A stretch of 21,394 nucleotides of DNA from a bacterium (GCA_021806125.1 JAJZYC010000008.1:1-21394), one strand, 5' to 3'; shown: positions 1-8,229, counted from the first letter of the stretch. Made by a program: numbers and translations. Notes: generated by a model not told the origin, from the sequence alone.

Positions 1-173
1 CTACCATACCGTTTCAGCTTAAAATAGTTCAGGACGAAGATTTTTTAAAAGGCAACTTCGATACGCATTTTATAGATGAAAGGCTTTATTTGAGGGACTA
101 TAAATTGCAAAAAGACCCTTTCGACCGGATACTTGCCATATCGGCGGCCATATCGGCTTATTACGGAATTTAG
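1..173 (+). CDS. pycA: Biotin carboxylase subunit, C-terminal fragment (probable pyruvate carboxylase subunit A)
   Basis: The open frame enters from the left edge (first full codon at base 3) and stops at TAG 171-173, leaving about 56 residues. The fragment reads TIPFQLKIVQDEDF, then GNFDTHFIDE, and ends in an Ala/Ile-rich helix (ILAISAAISAYYGI). This is the typical C-terminus of biotin carboxylases (AccC/PycA family), which carboxylate biotin using ATP and bicarbonate. The catalytic ATP-grasp part lies outside the window. Because the next gene, 28 bases downstream, is a carboxyltransferase plus biotinyl subunit of pyruvate carboxylase type, PycA is more likely than the AccC of acetyl-CoA carboxylase. 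The symbol is inferred from that context, since the tail alone cannot separate the two. Confidence 0.8.
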   Translation, partial: TIPFQLKIVQDEDFLKGNFDTHFIDERLYLRDYKLQKDPFDRILAISAAISAYYGI

Positions 174-201
174 TATAATATAAGTAAAAAGGTAAAAATA
201 C

Positions 202-2106
202 ATGGAAGAAAAAAGCTACATAAGAAAAATAGGCATTACCGAAACGGTTTTAAGGGATGCACACCAATCTCTTTTAGCTACGAGAATGATTACACCTGAT
301 ATACTCGGCATAGCTAATGTTCTAGATAATATTGGATTCTGGTCTTTAGAGGTGTGGGGAGGAGCGACGTTCGATTCGTGCCTGAGGTTTTTAAAAGAAG
401 ACCCGTGGGAAAGACTCAAAAGAGTCAGAAAAGCATATAAAAACTCAAGGCTGCAGATGCTTTTAAGGGGGCAGAATTTAGTCGGCTACAGGCATTATGC
501 GGACGACGTGGTTGAAAAGTTTGTTTCGTTAAGCGCCGATAACGGTATAGACGTATTCAGGATATTCGATTCGCTGAACGATTTCAGAAACATAAAAAAA
601 GCCGTAGAAACGGCAAAAAAGAAGAAAAAGATCGTTGAGGCTACTATATGTTATACGACAAGCCCCGTCCATACGAACGAGCTTTTTACGCAGATGGCTT
701 TGGAGCTTGAGAATATGGGCGCGGACACTATATGCATAAAAGATATGGCGGGACTTCTTTCTCCCACTAACGCTTATAATCTTGTATCTATGATTAGAAA
801 AAAAATAAGCCTTCCTATACATGTGCATTCCCATTCGACCAGCGGTTTTGCTTCTATGTCTTTATTGAAAGCGGTTGAAGCGGGAGCGGATAATATCGAT
901 ACGGCCATCTCTTCTATGTCGTGCGGAACGTCGCATCCTCCAACCGAGTCTATGGTTTTTACGTTATCCGAGATGGGTTACGATATCGACCTGGACCTCG
1001 AAAAACTTAAAGAAGTTGCGGATTATTTCAGAAACGTAAGGAAAAGATACGGCTCTTTGGAAAGCGAATATACAAATATTAATGCGGATATCATAGTTAC
1101 TCAGGTTCCCGGCGGAATGATGTCTAATCTGGCAAACCAGCTTAAAGAGCAGAATGCTCTAGATAAAATGGAGGAGGTGCTTTACGAAGTCCCCCAGGTC
1201 AGGGAGGATTTCGGTTTTCCTCCGTTAGTGACTCCTACCTCCCAGATTGTAGGAACGCAGGCCGCCCTTAACGTTATAACGGGCGAAAAATATAAAGTGG
1301 TAACAAGCGAAACAAGAAATTACCTTAAAGGCTATTACGGCAAACCGCCTGCCGAAATTAATTCCGATATACAGAAACGCGTGCTCGGAAACGAAGAAAT
1401 AGTTACCGTCAGGCCTGCGGATTTGATAGAGCCGGAATTATCAAAAGAATACAAAGATATTAAAGGGTTTAAAATAAACAAAGAAGATTTACTTTCGTAT
1501 GTCTTATTTCCCAATATCGCCTTAGAGTTTTTTAAAGCGAGGAAAGAAGGAGTTTTGCCGGATTATTCGAAACCTACCGATAAAGAATCGGTTTTAAGTC
1601 CGGTGCAGGAGCAGAACATCCCGCAAGAATCGGCAGCCGCTTTGGAAAAAGACGGAGGACTGGCTCCGAGCGAGTTTATCGTTACCGTTCACGGCGAAAG
1701 TTATAAGATAAAAATTGCAGGCGTAGGACACAAATCCGACCAAAAAAGACCGTTTTTCTTGAATATCGACGGTGCCCTCGAAGAAGTAGTCATAGAATCG
1801 CTTACTGAAATCGTCCCGAGCGCAGGGGGAGAGATAGTCGGCGAAAGCATAGCAAGGTCGAAAAGGCCTTCTCCTAAAAGAGACGGGGACGTTTATGCCC
1901 CCATGCCCGGAAGAATTACAAAAGTTATAGTTAAAGAAGGCAGTCCGGTAAAAGCGGGCGATACCGTTTTAATAGTAGAAGCGATGAAAATGGAAAACGA
2001 GATACATACTCCTATCGACGGCGTGGTTAAAGAAATTTATATAAAAGAAGGAGACAGCGTGAATCCTGACGAAACCTTAATTTACGTCGAGGCTTGCAAT
2101 GCTTAA
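202..2106 (+). CDS. pycB: Pyruvate carboxylase subunit B (carboxyltransferase + biotinyl domain)
   Basis: This subunit moves the carboxyl group from carboxybiotin to pyruvate, giving oxaloacetate for anaplerosis or gluconeogenesis. It has 634 residues. The HMGL-like TIM barrel (about 10-290) starts with ETVLRDAHQS, where D19 is a metal ligand. CIKDMAG contains K180, the likely carbamylated lysine, and H209 and H211 in HVHSHSTSG complete the metal site. The PYC/OadA conserved domain spans about 300-480. A Pro/Glu-rich linker follows, then a C-terminal biotinyl domain (about 560-632) with EAMKMEN and biotinylation site K596. The same architecture occurs in the oxaloacetate decarboxylase alpha subunit OadA. 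The adjacent biotin carboxylase and the absence of beta/gamma membrane subunits here favour PycB. The ATG at 202 has an AG-rich stretch (about 184-195) upstream and gives the family N-terminus. Confidence 0.9.
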   Translation: MEEKSYIRKIGITETVLRDAHQSLLATRMITPDILGIANVLDNIGFWSLEVWGGATFDSCLRFLKEDPWERLKRVRKAYKNSRLQMLLRGQNLVGYRHYADDVVEKFVSLSADNGIDVFRIFDSLNDFRNIKKAVETAKKKKKIVEATICYTTSPVHTNELFTQMALELENMGADTICIKDMAGLLSPTNAYNLVSMIRKKISLPIHVHSHSTSGFASMSLLKAVEAGADNIDTAISSMSCGTSHPPTESMVFTLSEMGYDIDLDLEKLKEVADYFRNVRKRYGSLESEYTNINADIIVTQVPGGMMSNLANQLKEQNALDKMEEVLYEVPQVREDFGFPPLVTPTSQIVGTQAALNVITGEKYKVVTSETRNYLKGYYGKPPAEINSDIQKRVLGNEEIVTVRPADLIEPELSKEYKDIKGFKINKEDLLSYVLFPNIALEFFKARKEGVLPDYSKPTDKESVLSPVQEQNIPQESAAALEKDGGLAPSEFIVTVHGESYKIKIAGVGHKSDQKRPFFLNIDGALEEVVIESLTEIVPSAGGEIVGESIARSKRPSPKRDGDVYAPMPGRITKVIVKEGSPVKAGDTVLIVEAMKMENEIHTPIDGVVKEIYIKEGDSVNPDETLIYVEACNA

Positions 2107-2111
2107 TTTTG

Positions 2112-2120
2112 TGGTATAAT
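2112..2120 (+). promoter_or_regulatory. Extended -10 promoter (TGnTATAAT) before the Memo-family gene
   Basis: Bases 2112-2120 read TGGTATAAT, a perfect extended -10 element, immediately after the pycB stop. The -35 candidate TTGCAA at 2094-2099 matches 4 of 6 and has a short 15-base spacer, so the TG extension would do most of the work. Predicted transcription start is near 2127, giving a leader of about 14 bases that carries a GGTGA ribosome site at 2131-2135 before the TTG start at 2141. This could be the promoter for the run from the Memo gene to rsmI. Confidence 0.5.
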
Positions 2121-2140
2121 TTAGTAAGAAGGTGAGTTAA

Positions 2141-2956
2141 TTGATTAGAAAACCAGCCGCAATGGGTTATTTTTATCCTGAAGGGCTGAATAATATAAAT
2201 AATTTAATATATTCCTTCGGAGTCGTTCCTCCGAAAGAAAAAATAAACGCTTTCGGCATTGTATCGCCTCACGCAGGATACGTATATTCGGGAAAGACGG
2301 CATACGCCGGTTTTTCAAGCATTGATATAAAAAATAATATTATTATTATAGGTCCGAACCATACTGGTATGGGAGCCGGTTATTCCGTTATGGATAACGG
2401 CAAATACGACTTTAAAGATTTTTCCGTTCCTATTAATGCCGAGCTTGCCGGAGCCATAATAGAAGACGCCGGAAGTCCTTTTGTTTCCGACGAGTTTGCC
2501 CATTTGAAAGAACATTCCGTCGAAGTGCAGATGCCCCTTCTCTATAATTTAAAAAAAGATTTTAAGATTGTTCCCATAGTAGTTTCTTTTATAAGTTACG
2601 GCGATGTGCTGAACGCTTCAAAGGCGATATATAACGCTTTGAGGGAATTGAATCTGCTCGACGACGTTTTAATAGTCGCAAGTTCCGATATGACCCATTA
2701 CGAAACGGCGGAATCCGCCAAATTAAAAGACGATATCGCCATTAGAGAAATATTGGATTTAAATCCCCGCGGATTATACGAAAAAGTCAGGGAAAACGAT
2801 ATTACTATGTGCGGTTTCATTCCGGCGGCCATAATGCTTAATGTCGCTAAAATGGCGGGCCGTACAAAATCGAAGCTTATAGGCTATACGAACTCCGGAG
2901 ATGCGTCAGGCGACTATTCAAGCGTGGTCGGATATTCTTCTATCGTTATATATTAA
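2141..2956 (+). CDS. Memo-family protein (AmmeMemoRadiSam system protein B)
   Basis: A 271-residue Memo/class III extradiol dioxygenase-like protein. Family motifs are SPHAGYVYSG (H44), IIGPNHTG (H74), EHSVEVQMPLL, ASSDMTHY and MCGFIPA (C224). H44, H74 and C224 correspond to the His/His/Cys metal ligands known in human MEMO1. In prokaryotes the family often occurs with an AMMECR1-domain protein and a radical SAM enzyme, and the reaction is unknown. Neither partner is in this window. I chose the TTG start at 2141 because a good ribosome site (AGAAGGTGA, about 2127-2135) sits 5 bases upstream; the next in-frame ATG is at codon 8. The stop is 8 bases before gltX, so the two are probably cotranscribed. 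Confidence 0.88.
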   Translation: MIRKPAAMGYFYPEGLNNINNLIYSFGVVPPKEKINAFGIVSPHAGYVYSGKTAYAGFSSIDIKNNIIIIGPNHTGMGAGYSVMDNGKYDFKDFSVPINAELAGAIIEDAGSPFVSDEFAHLKEHSVEVQMPLLYNLKKDFKIVPIVVSFISYGDVLNASKAIYNALRELNLLDDVLIVASSDMTHYETAESAKLKDDIAIREILDLNPRGLYEKVRENDITMCGFIPAAIMLNVAKMAGRTKSKLIGYTNSGDASGDYSSVVGYSSIVIY

Positions 2957-2964
2957 AAAAATTA

Positions 2965-4464
2965 ATGGATAATATGAAAACAAGATTCGCTCCGAGCCCT
3001 ACCGGTTACCTGCATATAGGAGGGGCCAGAACGGCTCTTTTTAACTACGCTTACGCAAAACATAACGCCGGAAAATTTGCCTTAAGGATTGAGGATACGG
3101 ATTTTGAACGCTCGGAAAAAAGGTTCGAAGAAGATATAATGGAAAGCCTTAAGTGGCTTTCCATATTTCCCGACGAAGAAACAATATTTCAATCCGAACG
3201 GCTCGGTATTTATAAATCTTACGTAGTTCAACTTCTAAAAGAAAACAAAGCTTACTACTGCTTTTGTTCGAAAGAGCTTCTGGAAGAAGACAGGAATAAG
3301 CTTATCGCAGAAAACAAAAAACCGATGTACGTCGGAAGATGCCGCGAATTAAAACCGGACGAAGCCCTTTTAAAAACCCCCCATGTTATCAGATTCAGGG
3401 TGGACAGGAGTTCCGGCGCCGCTACGGGATTTAAAGACCTGATAAGAAACCAGTATATAAACGTTAACAACGATGAAATAGACGATTTTGTACTCGTCCG
3501 GGAGGACGGCATTCCGACTTATAATTTTGCCGTAGTTATAGACGACGCTCTTACCGGAATAACGCACATCTTAAGGGGAGACGATCACTTAAGCAATACG
3601 CCTAAGCAGATAATGCTGTATAATGCGTTAGGTTTTAACGCGCCGGAATTTGCCCACGTTTCCATGATACTGGGTTCCGATGGAAAAAGGTTATCGAAAA
3701 GGCATGGCGCTACGTCCGTCAACCAATACAAAAAAGAGGGTTATTTACCGGAGGCCATCGTCAATTATTTAATAAGGCTCGGCTGGTCGCATGGAAACGA
3801 CGAAATATTATCTATGGAAGATATAATAAAATATTTCGATTTAAAAAACATAAGCAAGTCCGCCGCCGTATTCAATACTGAAAAATTGCTTTGGTTGAAT
3901 TCCCATTATATAAAATTGAAAGACCCGTTTATTTTAATCAATTTAATTAACGATATAAAAGACGATTTTCAAATCCCCCTATCCCTCGATATAAAAACTG
4001 CCGCTCTCGTCGATTCTCTTAAATCACGCGCGAAAACGCTGGTAGAATTTAGGAATAAACTGGATTTTTTTATCGATGAAACTATAAATTATAAAGATGA
4101 AATTCTGAATGAATTCAATTTTAACGAAAACGATTCTGCGTTTTTAAAATCGTTTGGGGAATTTATCGCAGGTTTAAACGATGAAATTTTTAATTGCGGG
4201 GATATGGATTTAACCGCTCGAACTGGTAAAGAAAATGCCTTAGAAAAACTGAAAAATTCTATAGAATCTATAAAAAACGAATTTAACGGTTTTCTGTCTA
4301 AAAACAACTGGACGATAAAAGAAAAAGCTATGCTCATAAGGCTTGCTTTTACAGGAGAAAAAGTCAGTCCTCCTATATACGAGATGATATTTTCTCTTGG
4401 AAAAGAAAGATGCGTTGAAAGAATAGAAAAATTTTCCGATTATATTATAAATATAAAACGTTAA
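2965..4464 (+). CDS. gltX: Glutamate--tRNA ligase
   Basis: A class I aminoacyl-tRNA synthetase that charges tRNA-Glu in the cytoplasm. The 499 residues cover a full GluRS: RFAPSPTGYLHIGGART at the N-terminus (HIGH variant HIGG, 17-20), the Rossmann fold, GSDGKRLSKRHG (KMSKS variant KRLSK, 241-245), and a helical anticodon-binding domain to the end. A CxC pair (C99, C101) and C126 match three ligands of the E. coli GluRS zinc site. The fourth ligand, a His two residues after the third Cys in E. coli, is Glu128 here. Either ATG at 2965 or ATG at 2974 could start it; the second yields MKTRFAPSP, the more usual N-terminus. No strong ribosome site precedes either. Whether the enzyme also charges tRNA-Gln cannot be judged from this window. 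Confidence 0.95.
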   Translation: MDNMKTRFAPSPTGYLHIGGARTALFNYAYAKHNAGKFALRIEDTDFERSEKRFEEDIMESLKWLSIFPDEETIFQSERLGIYKSYVVQLLKENKAYYCFCSKELLEEDRNKLIAENKKPMYVGRCRELKPDEALLKTPHVIRFRVDRSSGAATGFKDLIRNQYINVNNDEIDDFVLVREDGIPTYNFAVVIDDALTGITHILRGDDHLSNTPKQIMLYNALGFNAPEFAHVSMILGSDGKRLSKRHGATSVNQYKKEGYLPEAIVNYLIRLGWSHGNDEILSMEDIIKYFDLKNISKSAAVFNTEKLLWLNSHYIKLKDPFILINLINDIKDDFQIPLSLDIKTAALVDSLKSRAKTLVEFRNKLDFFIDETINYKDEILNEFNFNENDSAFLKSFGEFIAGLNDEIFNCGDMDLTARTGKENALEKLKNSIESIKNEFNGFLSKNNWTIKEKAMLIRLAFTGEKVSPPIYEMIFSLGKERCVERIEKFSDYIINIKR

Positions 4465-4469
4465 TTATT

Positions 4470-5033
4470 ATGCCGTTAAAAATATGCGGAATAGACGAAG
4501 CCGGCAGAGGCTGTCTTGCAGGTCCTGTAGTATCGGCGGCGATAATAATAGATAAAAACAAAATTCCTTCAGGCATTAAGGATTCCAAACAGTTAACCGA
4601 GGCGAAGAGAAACGAGTATTATAAGATGCTTATCTCTAATGCCTCTTCTTATTCAATCGGCGCCGCATCCCATAATGAAATCGACGAAATCAATATTTTA
4701 AAAGCAGCTATGCTTTCTATGCAAAGGGCGTTCGACGGCTTATCCGTAAGACCGGACATAGTAATTATAGACGGTCCGTGCGTCCCTGGAGGTTTAACCG
4801 GCATCGCCGGATTGAAAGTGATTCCGGTTATCAAGGGAGACGACAGAGTCAAGCTGGTCGCCTGCGCTTCCGTAATAGCCAAAGTTTTCAGGGACGAGCT
4901 GATGGTTAGGCTCGACGAAAAATATCCGCATTACGGTTTTAAGCGACATAAGGGCTATGCTACGGCTGAACACAAAAATAACCTTATAAAATACGGATTT
5001 AGCGAGATTCACAGAAAAACCTTTAAGTTTTGA
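4470..5033 (+). CDS. rnhB: Ribonuclease HII
   Basis: Cleaves the RNA strand of RNA/DNA hybrids and removes single ribonucleotides from DNA. The protein has 187 residues, near the short end of the family. The active site is complete: D9 and E10 in GIDEAGRG, D101 in IIDGP and D124 in KGDDRV, equivalent to D16/E17/D108/D126 of E. coli. ASVIAKVFRD and HKGYAT are further signatures. It begins 5 bases after the gltX stop and lacks an obvious ribosome site, so translational coupling to gltX is likely. The yraN gene follows after 24 bases, a common neighbour of rnhB in bacteria. Confidence 0.95.
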   Translation: MPLKICGIDEAGRGCLAGPVVSAAIIIDKNKIPSGIKDSKQLTEAKRNEYYKMLISNASSYSIGAASHNEIDEINILKAAMLSMQRAFDGLSVRPDIVIIDGPCVPGGLTGIAGLKVIPVIKGDDRVKLVACASVIAKVFRDELMVRLDEKYPHYGFKRHKGYATAEHKNNLIKYGFSEIHRKTFKF

Positions 5034-5057
5034 AGGTAAATAATATACAATAAAGAA

Positions 5058-5456
5058 ATGAATACGGATAATAAAATAACGGGCGGCAAATCGTTAAATA
5101 AAAGTAAAGGAGACAAAGGTGAGATAATAGCCGCAGAATTTTTGCAAAAAATCGGATATAAAATTATAAGAACGAAATTTAGAAGAGGGCGCTGCGAAAT
5201 CGATATTATAGCCGAAAGCGAAAACGGGGTTTTAAATTTTATAGAGGTAAAAACAAGGTTTGAAAGCAAATTCGGAAAGCCTTATGAAGCCGTGGACAGA
5301 AATAAGTTAAAAAAAATAATAGAAGTATCCGATTTTTTTTTGATGAATTCCGGTATAGACAGAGAGAAAAAATTTATAAATTACGGAATCGTTTCGATTG
5401 AATATATAGAGCGAAGTTCGATTAAATTAATTTTTTTCGAAAATATTATTGACTAA
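5058..5456 (+). CDS. yraN: YraN / UPF0102 family nuclease-fold protein
   Basis: A 132-residue UPF0102 protein. The fold resembles archaeal Holliday junction resolvases and restriction endonucleases. The putative metal-binding residues are visible as E22 (KGEIIAAEFL), D49 (EIDIIA), and E63 and K65 (FIEVKTR), forming the E-x(n)-D-x(n)-ExK arrangement of the superfamily. FGKPYEAVDRNKLKKI is also typical. Its biological role is not established. The first ~17 residues are poorly conserved in the family, so the start could lie slightly downstream; ATG 5058 has only a weak AAAGAA ribosome site. It lies between rnhB and the glutaminase gene in a tight run, with 5 bases to the next start. Confidence 0.88.
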   Translation: MNTDNKITGGKSLNKSKGDKGEIIAAEFLQKIGYKIIRTKFRRGRCEIDIIAESENGVLNFIEVKTRFESKFGKPYEAVDRNKLKKIIEVSDFFLMNSGIDREKKFINYGIVSIEYIERSSIKLIFFENIID

Positions 5457-5461
5457 AATAA

Positions 5462-6346
5462 ATGAAAAAAAATAATTCGATGAAAATCTGCCTTGCGCAG
5501 ACGAATCCAAAGGTCGGGGATTTAAAGAAGAATATCGAAAACCATGTTGAAATTATTTCCGGCGCGAAGGTTCAGGGGGCTGAACTTGTAGTTTTTCCGG
5601 AACTTTCTTTAACGGGCTATTTTTTAAAAGACAGCGTTTACGACCTCGGCATAAATATTCATACCGGAGAATCTGCAGTTTTAAAACCGATTTATAAAAC
5701 GTCCGAAGATTTGAATATTTCGGTTATTGCAGGTTTCGTCGAAAAAGATGCGGATTTTAATTTTTACAACTCTTCCTTTTGTATTTCTAAGGGCAAGCTG
5801 ATTAACGTACATAGAAAAGTTTATCTGCCGACATACGGAATGTTTGAAGAATTGAGATATTTTAAGCCCGGGGACGGATTCGGCGTTTTCGATATGGACG
5901 GGGTCAAAGTTTCCGTTTTGACCTGCGAAGACGCATGGCATCTTTCTTCATCTTATATTGCGGTAAATAAAGGGGCGCATATAATTATAGTTAATTCGGC
6001 ATCCCCGGCAAGAGGCATTACCGCCGGACTTAATAAATTTAATTCCATTAATATGTGGGAGGAACTGCTTTCCGTTATAGCTTTTTATTACAAAAGTTAC
6101 GTCTTATACGTTAACAGGGTGGGCTTTGAAGATGGAATAGGATTTTCAGGCGGTTCGTGTATATTCAATCCTTTGGGGGAGATGGAAAAAAAGCTGGATT
6201 ATTTAGAAGAAGGGATAGTTTCGACCGATATAAATTTAGACCTGCTTAATAACGAAAGATTTAAAACGCCGCTTATAAGGGACGAGAATTTAAATCTGAC
6301 GCTTAAAGAAATAGAAAGCATAGTAAATAAAGGAACGATAAAATGA
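5462..6346 (+). CDS. Nitrilase-superfamily amidohydrolase, probable glutaminase partner of NadE
   Basis: A 294-residue carbon-nitrogen hydrolase with the complete Glu-Lys-Cys triad: E47 in FPELSLTGY, K119 in HRKVYLPTYG and C155 in LTCEDAWH. CEDAWHLSS followed by VNSASPARG closely resembles the N-terminal glutaminase domain of fused glutamine-dependent NAD synthetases. The stop codon overlaps the nadE start by 4 bases (ATGA). The simplest inference is a separate glutaminase subunit feeding ammonia to NadE. It could instead be an independent omega-amidase or other amide hydrolase. The second in-frame ATG (5480, M7) is an equally plausible start, and neither has a clear ribosome site; the upstream gene ends 5 bases before 5462. 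Confidence 0.82.
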   Translation: MKKNNSMKICLAQTNPKVGDLKKNIENHVEIISGAKVQGAELVVFPELSLTGYFLKDSVYDLGINIHTGESAVLKPIYKTSEDLNISVIAGFVEKDADFNFYNSSFCISKGKLINVHRKVYLPTYGMFEELRYFKPGDGFGVFDMDGVKVSVLTCEDAWHLSSSYIAVNKGAHIIIVNSASPARGITAGLNKFNSINMWEELLSVIAFYYKSYVLYVNRVGFEDGIGFSGGSCIFNPLGEMEKKLDYLEEGIVSTDINLDLLNNERFKTPLIRDENLNLTLKEIESIVNKGTIK

Positions 6347-7191
6347 AAAAAGAACTTCCCAAAATAGACGAATATAATTTCCCTCTCATTTATAAACACC
6401 TTTCTAATTTTATTAAGATAGAAGTTTCAAAGGCACGGGTAAATAGCGTAGTCCTGGGGCTGTCCGGCGGCATTGATTCCGCCGTGGCATGTTATTTGGC
6501 ATCGAATGCGCTGGGAAAAGAAAACGTAACGGCGCTTATTATGCCCTACGAAAGCAGTTCTGCGGCAAGCATGGACGATGCCCTTATAGTCGTAAAGACG
6601 CTCGGCATTTCCCATTACGTTATAGATATAACGAAACAGATAAACGAATATTTTGCGAAAGAAGGAAACTCAGGAGATGCCGAAGGCATAAGGATTAGAA
6701 AAGGCAATAAGATGGCAAGAGAAAGAATGTCTATATTATACGATTATTCATATAAATTAAATTCTTTAGTTCTTGGAACAAGCAATAAATCGGAACTTCT
6801 TTTAGGATACGGAACGCTTTACGGAGATATGGCGTCGGCGTTGAATCCTATAGGCGATATTTATAAAACGCAGATATATCAGCTTGCAGAGCATCTCGAC
6901 ATTCCTAAAAATATAATAACGAAGCCTCCTTCAGCCGATTTATGGGCGGGACAGTCCGACGAAAAGGAACTGGGGTTTTCCTATGAAACCGCCGACGGCA
7001 TAATGTATCTTTTAATAGATAAAATGTATAAACCGGAAGTGGCGGTATCTTTGGGCTATGATGAGGAACTTGTCGATAAAATATACGGCAAGATAAAAAA
7101 ATCCCAGTATAAAAGGCGGATGCCTTTAATAGCAAAGGTTTCGGAGAGGACGATAAATATAGACTTCAGATATTTAAGGGATTGGGCGTAA
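6343..7191 (+). CDS. nadE: NAD(+) synthetase
   Basis: Catalyses the last step of NAD biosynthesis: deamido-NAD + ATP + NH3 (or glutamine via a partner) gives NAD + AMP + PPi. It has 282 residues, the size of the stand-alone synthetase domain. The PP-loop SGGIDSA is at 41-47; GTSNKSELLLGY (about 146-157), GDIYKTQ and TKPPSADLWAGQSDE are strong NadE signatures. There is no fused glutaminase domain. The upstream gene encodes a nitrilase-fold protein whose stop overlaps this start (ATGA), so the two are probably translationally coupled and may form one enzyme. The rsmI gene starts 5 bases downstream. Confidence 0.95.
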   Translation: MKKELPKIDEYNFPLIYKHLSNFIKIEVSKARVNSVVLGLSGGIDSAVACYLASNALGKENVTALIMPYESSSAASMDDALIVVKTLGISHYVIDITKQINEYFAKEGNSGDAEGIRIRKGNKMARERMSILYDYSYKLNSLVLGTSNKSELLLGYGTLYGDMASALNPIGDIYKTQIYQLAEHLDIPKNIITKPPSADLWAGQSDEKELGFSYETADGIMYLLIDKMYKPEVAVSLGYDEELVDKIYGKIKKSQYKRRMPLIAKVSERTINIDFRYLRDWA

Positions 7192-7195
7192 TCCT

Positions 7196-7915
7196 ATGAG
7201 CGCATTATATGTGGTCGCCACTCCCATAGGAAACCTTGAGGATATTACTATAAGAGCGTTAAAGGTAATGAGGCAGGCGGATTTTATAGCATGCGAAGAT
7301 ACGAGGAAAACGCGGATATTGACCTCCCGCTATCATATAAAAACAAGATTAATTCCTTACCACGAATATAATAAAAAATCTGCGGCAGACGGCATCGTCG
7401 CAAGCATATTAAAGGATAAAAACGTTGCACTGGTCAGCGAAGCGGGAACGCCCCTGATTTCCGACCCAGGTTCGTATTTAGTAAGGCTATGCGTGGAAAA
7501 GGGAATAAAAGTAGTTCCGATTCCCGGACCTTCAAGCGTATTGGCGGCGCTTTCCGCATCCGGACTGGATACTTCCGAGTTTACGTTTATAGGGTTTTTA
7601 CCGAAAAAAGGAGGCAAAAGAAAGAAACTCCTTGCTAAACTAAAAGAAGAAAAAAGAGTTTTTATATTGTTTGAACCGGGAAGAAGCGTAGAAAAACTTC
7701 TTGACGATATAAACGAAATTTTAGGAAATATAAAAATTTGTTATGCAAAAGAATTGACGAAAATTTACGAGTCTATAGAAACAAAAGATTTAAAGGAGGT
7801 AATGGAGGAAATAAAACGCAGGCCCGAACTCGTCAAAGGCGAAATCACTATAGTAGCCGACCCCTTGCTAAAACCGGAAATCGAAGCGGAGGAATATCCT
7901 ATCTTAAAATTTTAA
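7196..7915 (+). CDS. rsmI: 16S rRNA (cytidine-1402 2'-O)-methyltransferase
   Basis: SAM-dependent tetrapyrrole-methylase-fold enzyme that methylates the ribose of C1402 in 16S rRNA. Signatures are VVATPIGNLEDIT near the N-terminus, CEDTRKT, YHEYN, LVSEAGTPLISDPG, PGPSS and FIGFLP. At 239 residues it is about 45 shorter than the E. coli protein and ends soon after the core (GEITIVADP), lacking the helical C-terminal extension; short forms of this kind exist, so I read it as intact. It is the last plus-strand gene of this run. Its final 17 bases overlap the 3' end of the convergent acylphosphatase gene. Confidence 0.93.
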   Translation: MSALYVVATPIGNLEDITIRALKVMRQADFIACEDTRKTRILTSRYHIKTRLIPYHEYNKKSAADGIVASILKDKNVALVSEAGTPLISDPGSYLVRLCVEKGIKVVPIPGPSSVLAALSASGLDTSEFTFIGFLPKKGGKRKKLLAKLKEEKRVFILFEPGRSVEKLLDDINEILGNIKICYAKELTKIYESIETKDLKEVMEEIKRRPELVKGEITIVADPLLKPEIEAEEYPILKF

Positions 7916-8183
7916 AATCTTTAAAATTAGATAAACCGTCCTGTTCGTAAAGTTTTACTTCTTTTACTTTAGAAGAAGGAGGTCCGACGTGAACGGAAGC
8001 GATAATTTCCTTTATGCGTTCTTCATCTCCCTCGAAAAATGCTTCCACGTGGCCGTCGTGAGTGTTCATAACGTATCCCTTTATGCCTATTCTTTCGGCT
8101 TCAAGTTTTGTAAAATTGCGGAAGTTTACGCCCTGAACTATTCCTTTGATTATAACCCTGTAAGATTTTAACGCCATTATCAA
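7899..8183 (-). CDS. acyP: Acylphosphatase
   Basis: Hydrolyses acyl phosphates such as carbamoyl phosphate and 1,3-bisphosphoglycerate. The protein is 94 residues, normal for the family. The phosphate-binding loop GIVQGVNFR contains the essential R22, and GYVMNTHDG supplies the catalytic N40; GPPSSKV is another family motif. ATG 8183 gives MIMALKSYR, and the internal ATG two codons later (8177) is at least as likely. No clear ribosome site is present for either. It is the last gene of the minus-strand series, 46 bases after the phasin-like gene, and its stop lies inside the 3' end of rsmI. Confidence 0.92.
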   Translation of the reverse strand: MIMALKSYRVIIKGIVQGVNFRNFTKLEAERIGIKGYVMNTHDGHVEAFFEGDEERIKEIIASVHVGPPSSKVKEVKLYEQDGLSNFKDFKILR

Positions 8184-8229
8184 AATAAAAATTTACAACC
8201 GTTTATCTTTATCTATACGTTTATTTATA

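Noticed and set aside
174..179. TATAAT just after the biotin carboxylase stop, as a pycB promoter
   Set aside because: No -35 box or TG extension, AT-rich surroundings, and only 28 bases between two subunit genes expected to be cotranscribed.
7196..7915. rsmI as a truncated pseudogene because it is about 45 residues shorter than E. coli RsmI
   Set aside because: All catalytic-core motifs are present and the missing part is a C-terminal extension that other short RsmI proteins also lack.
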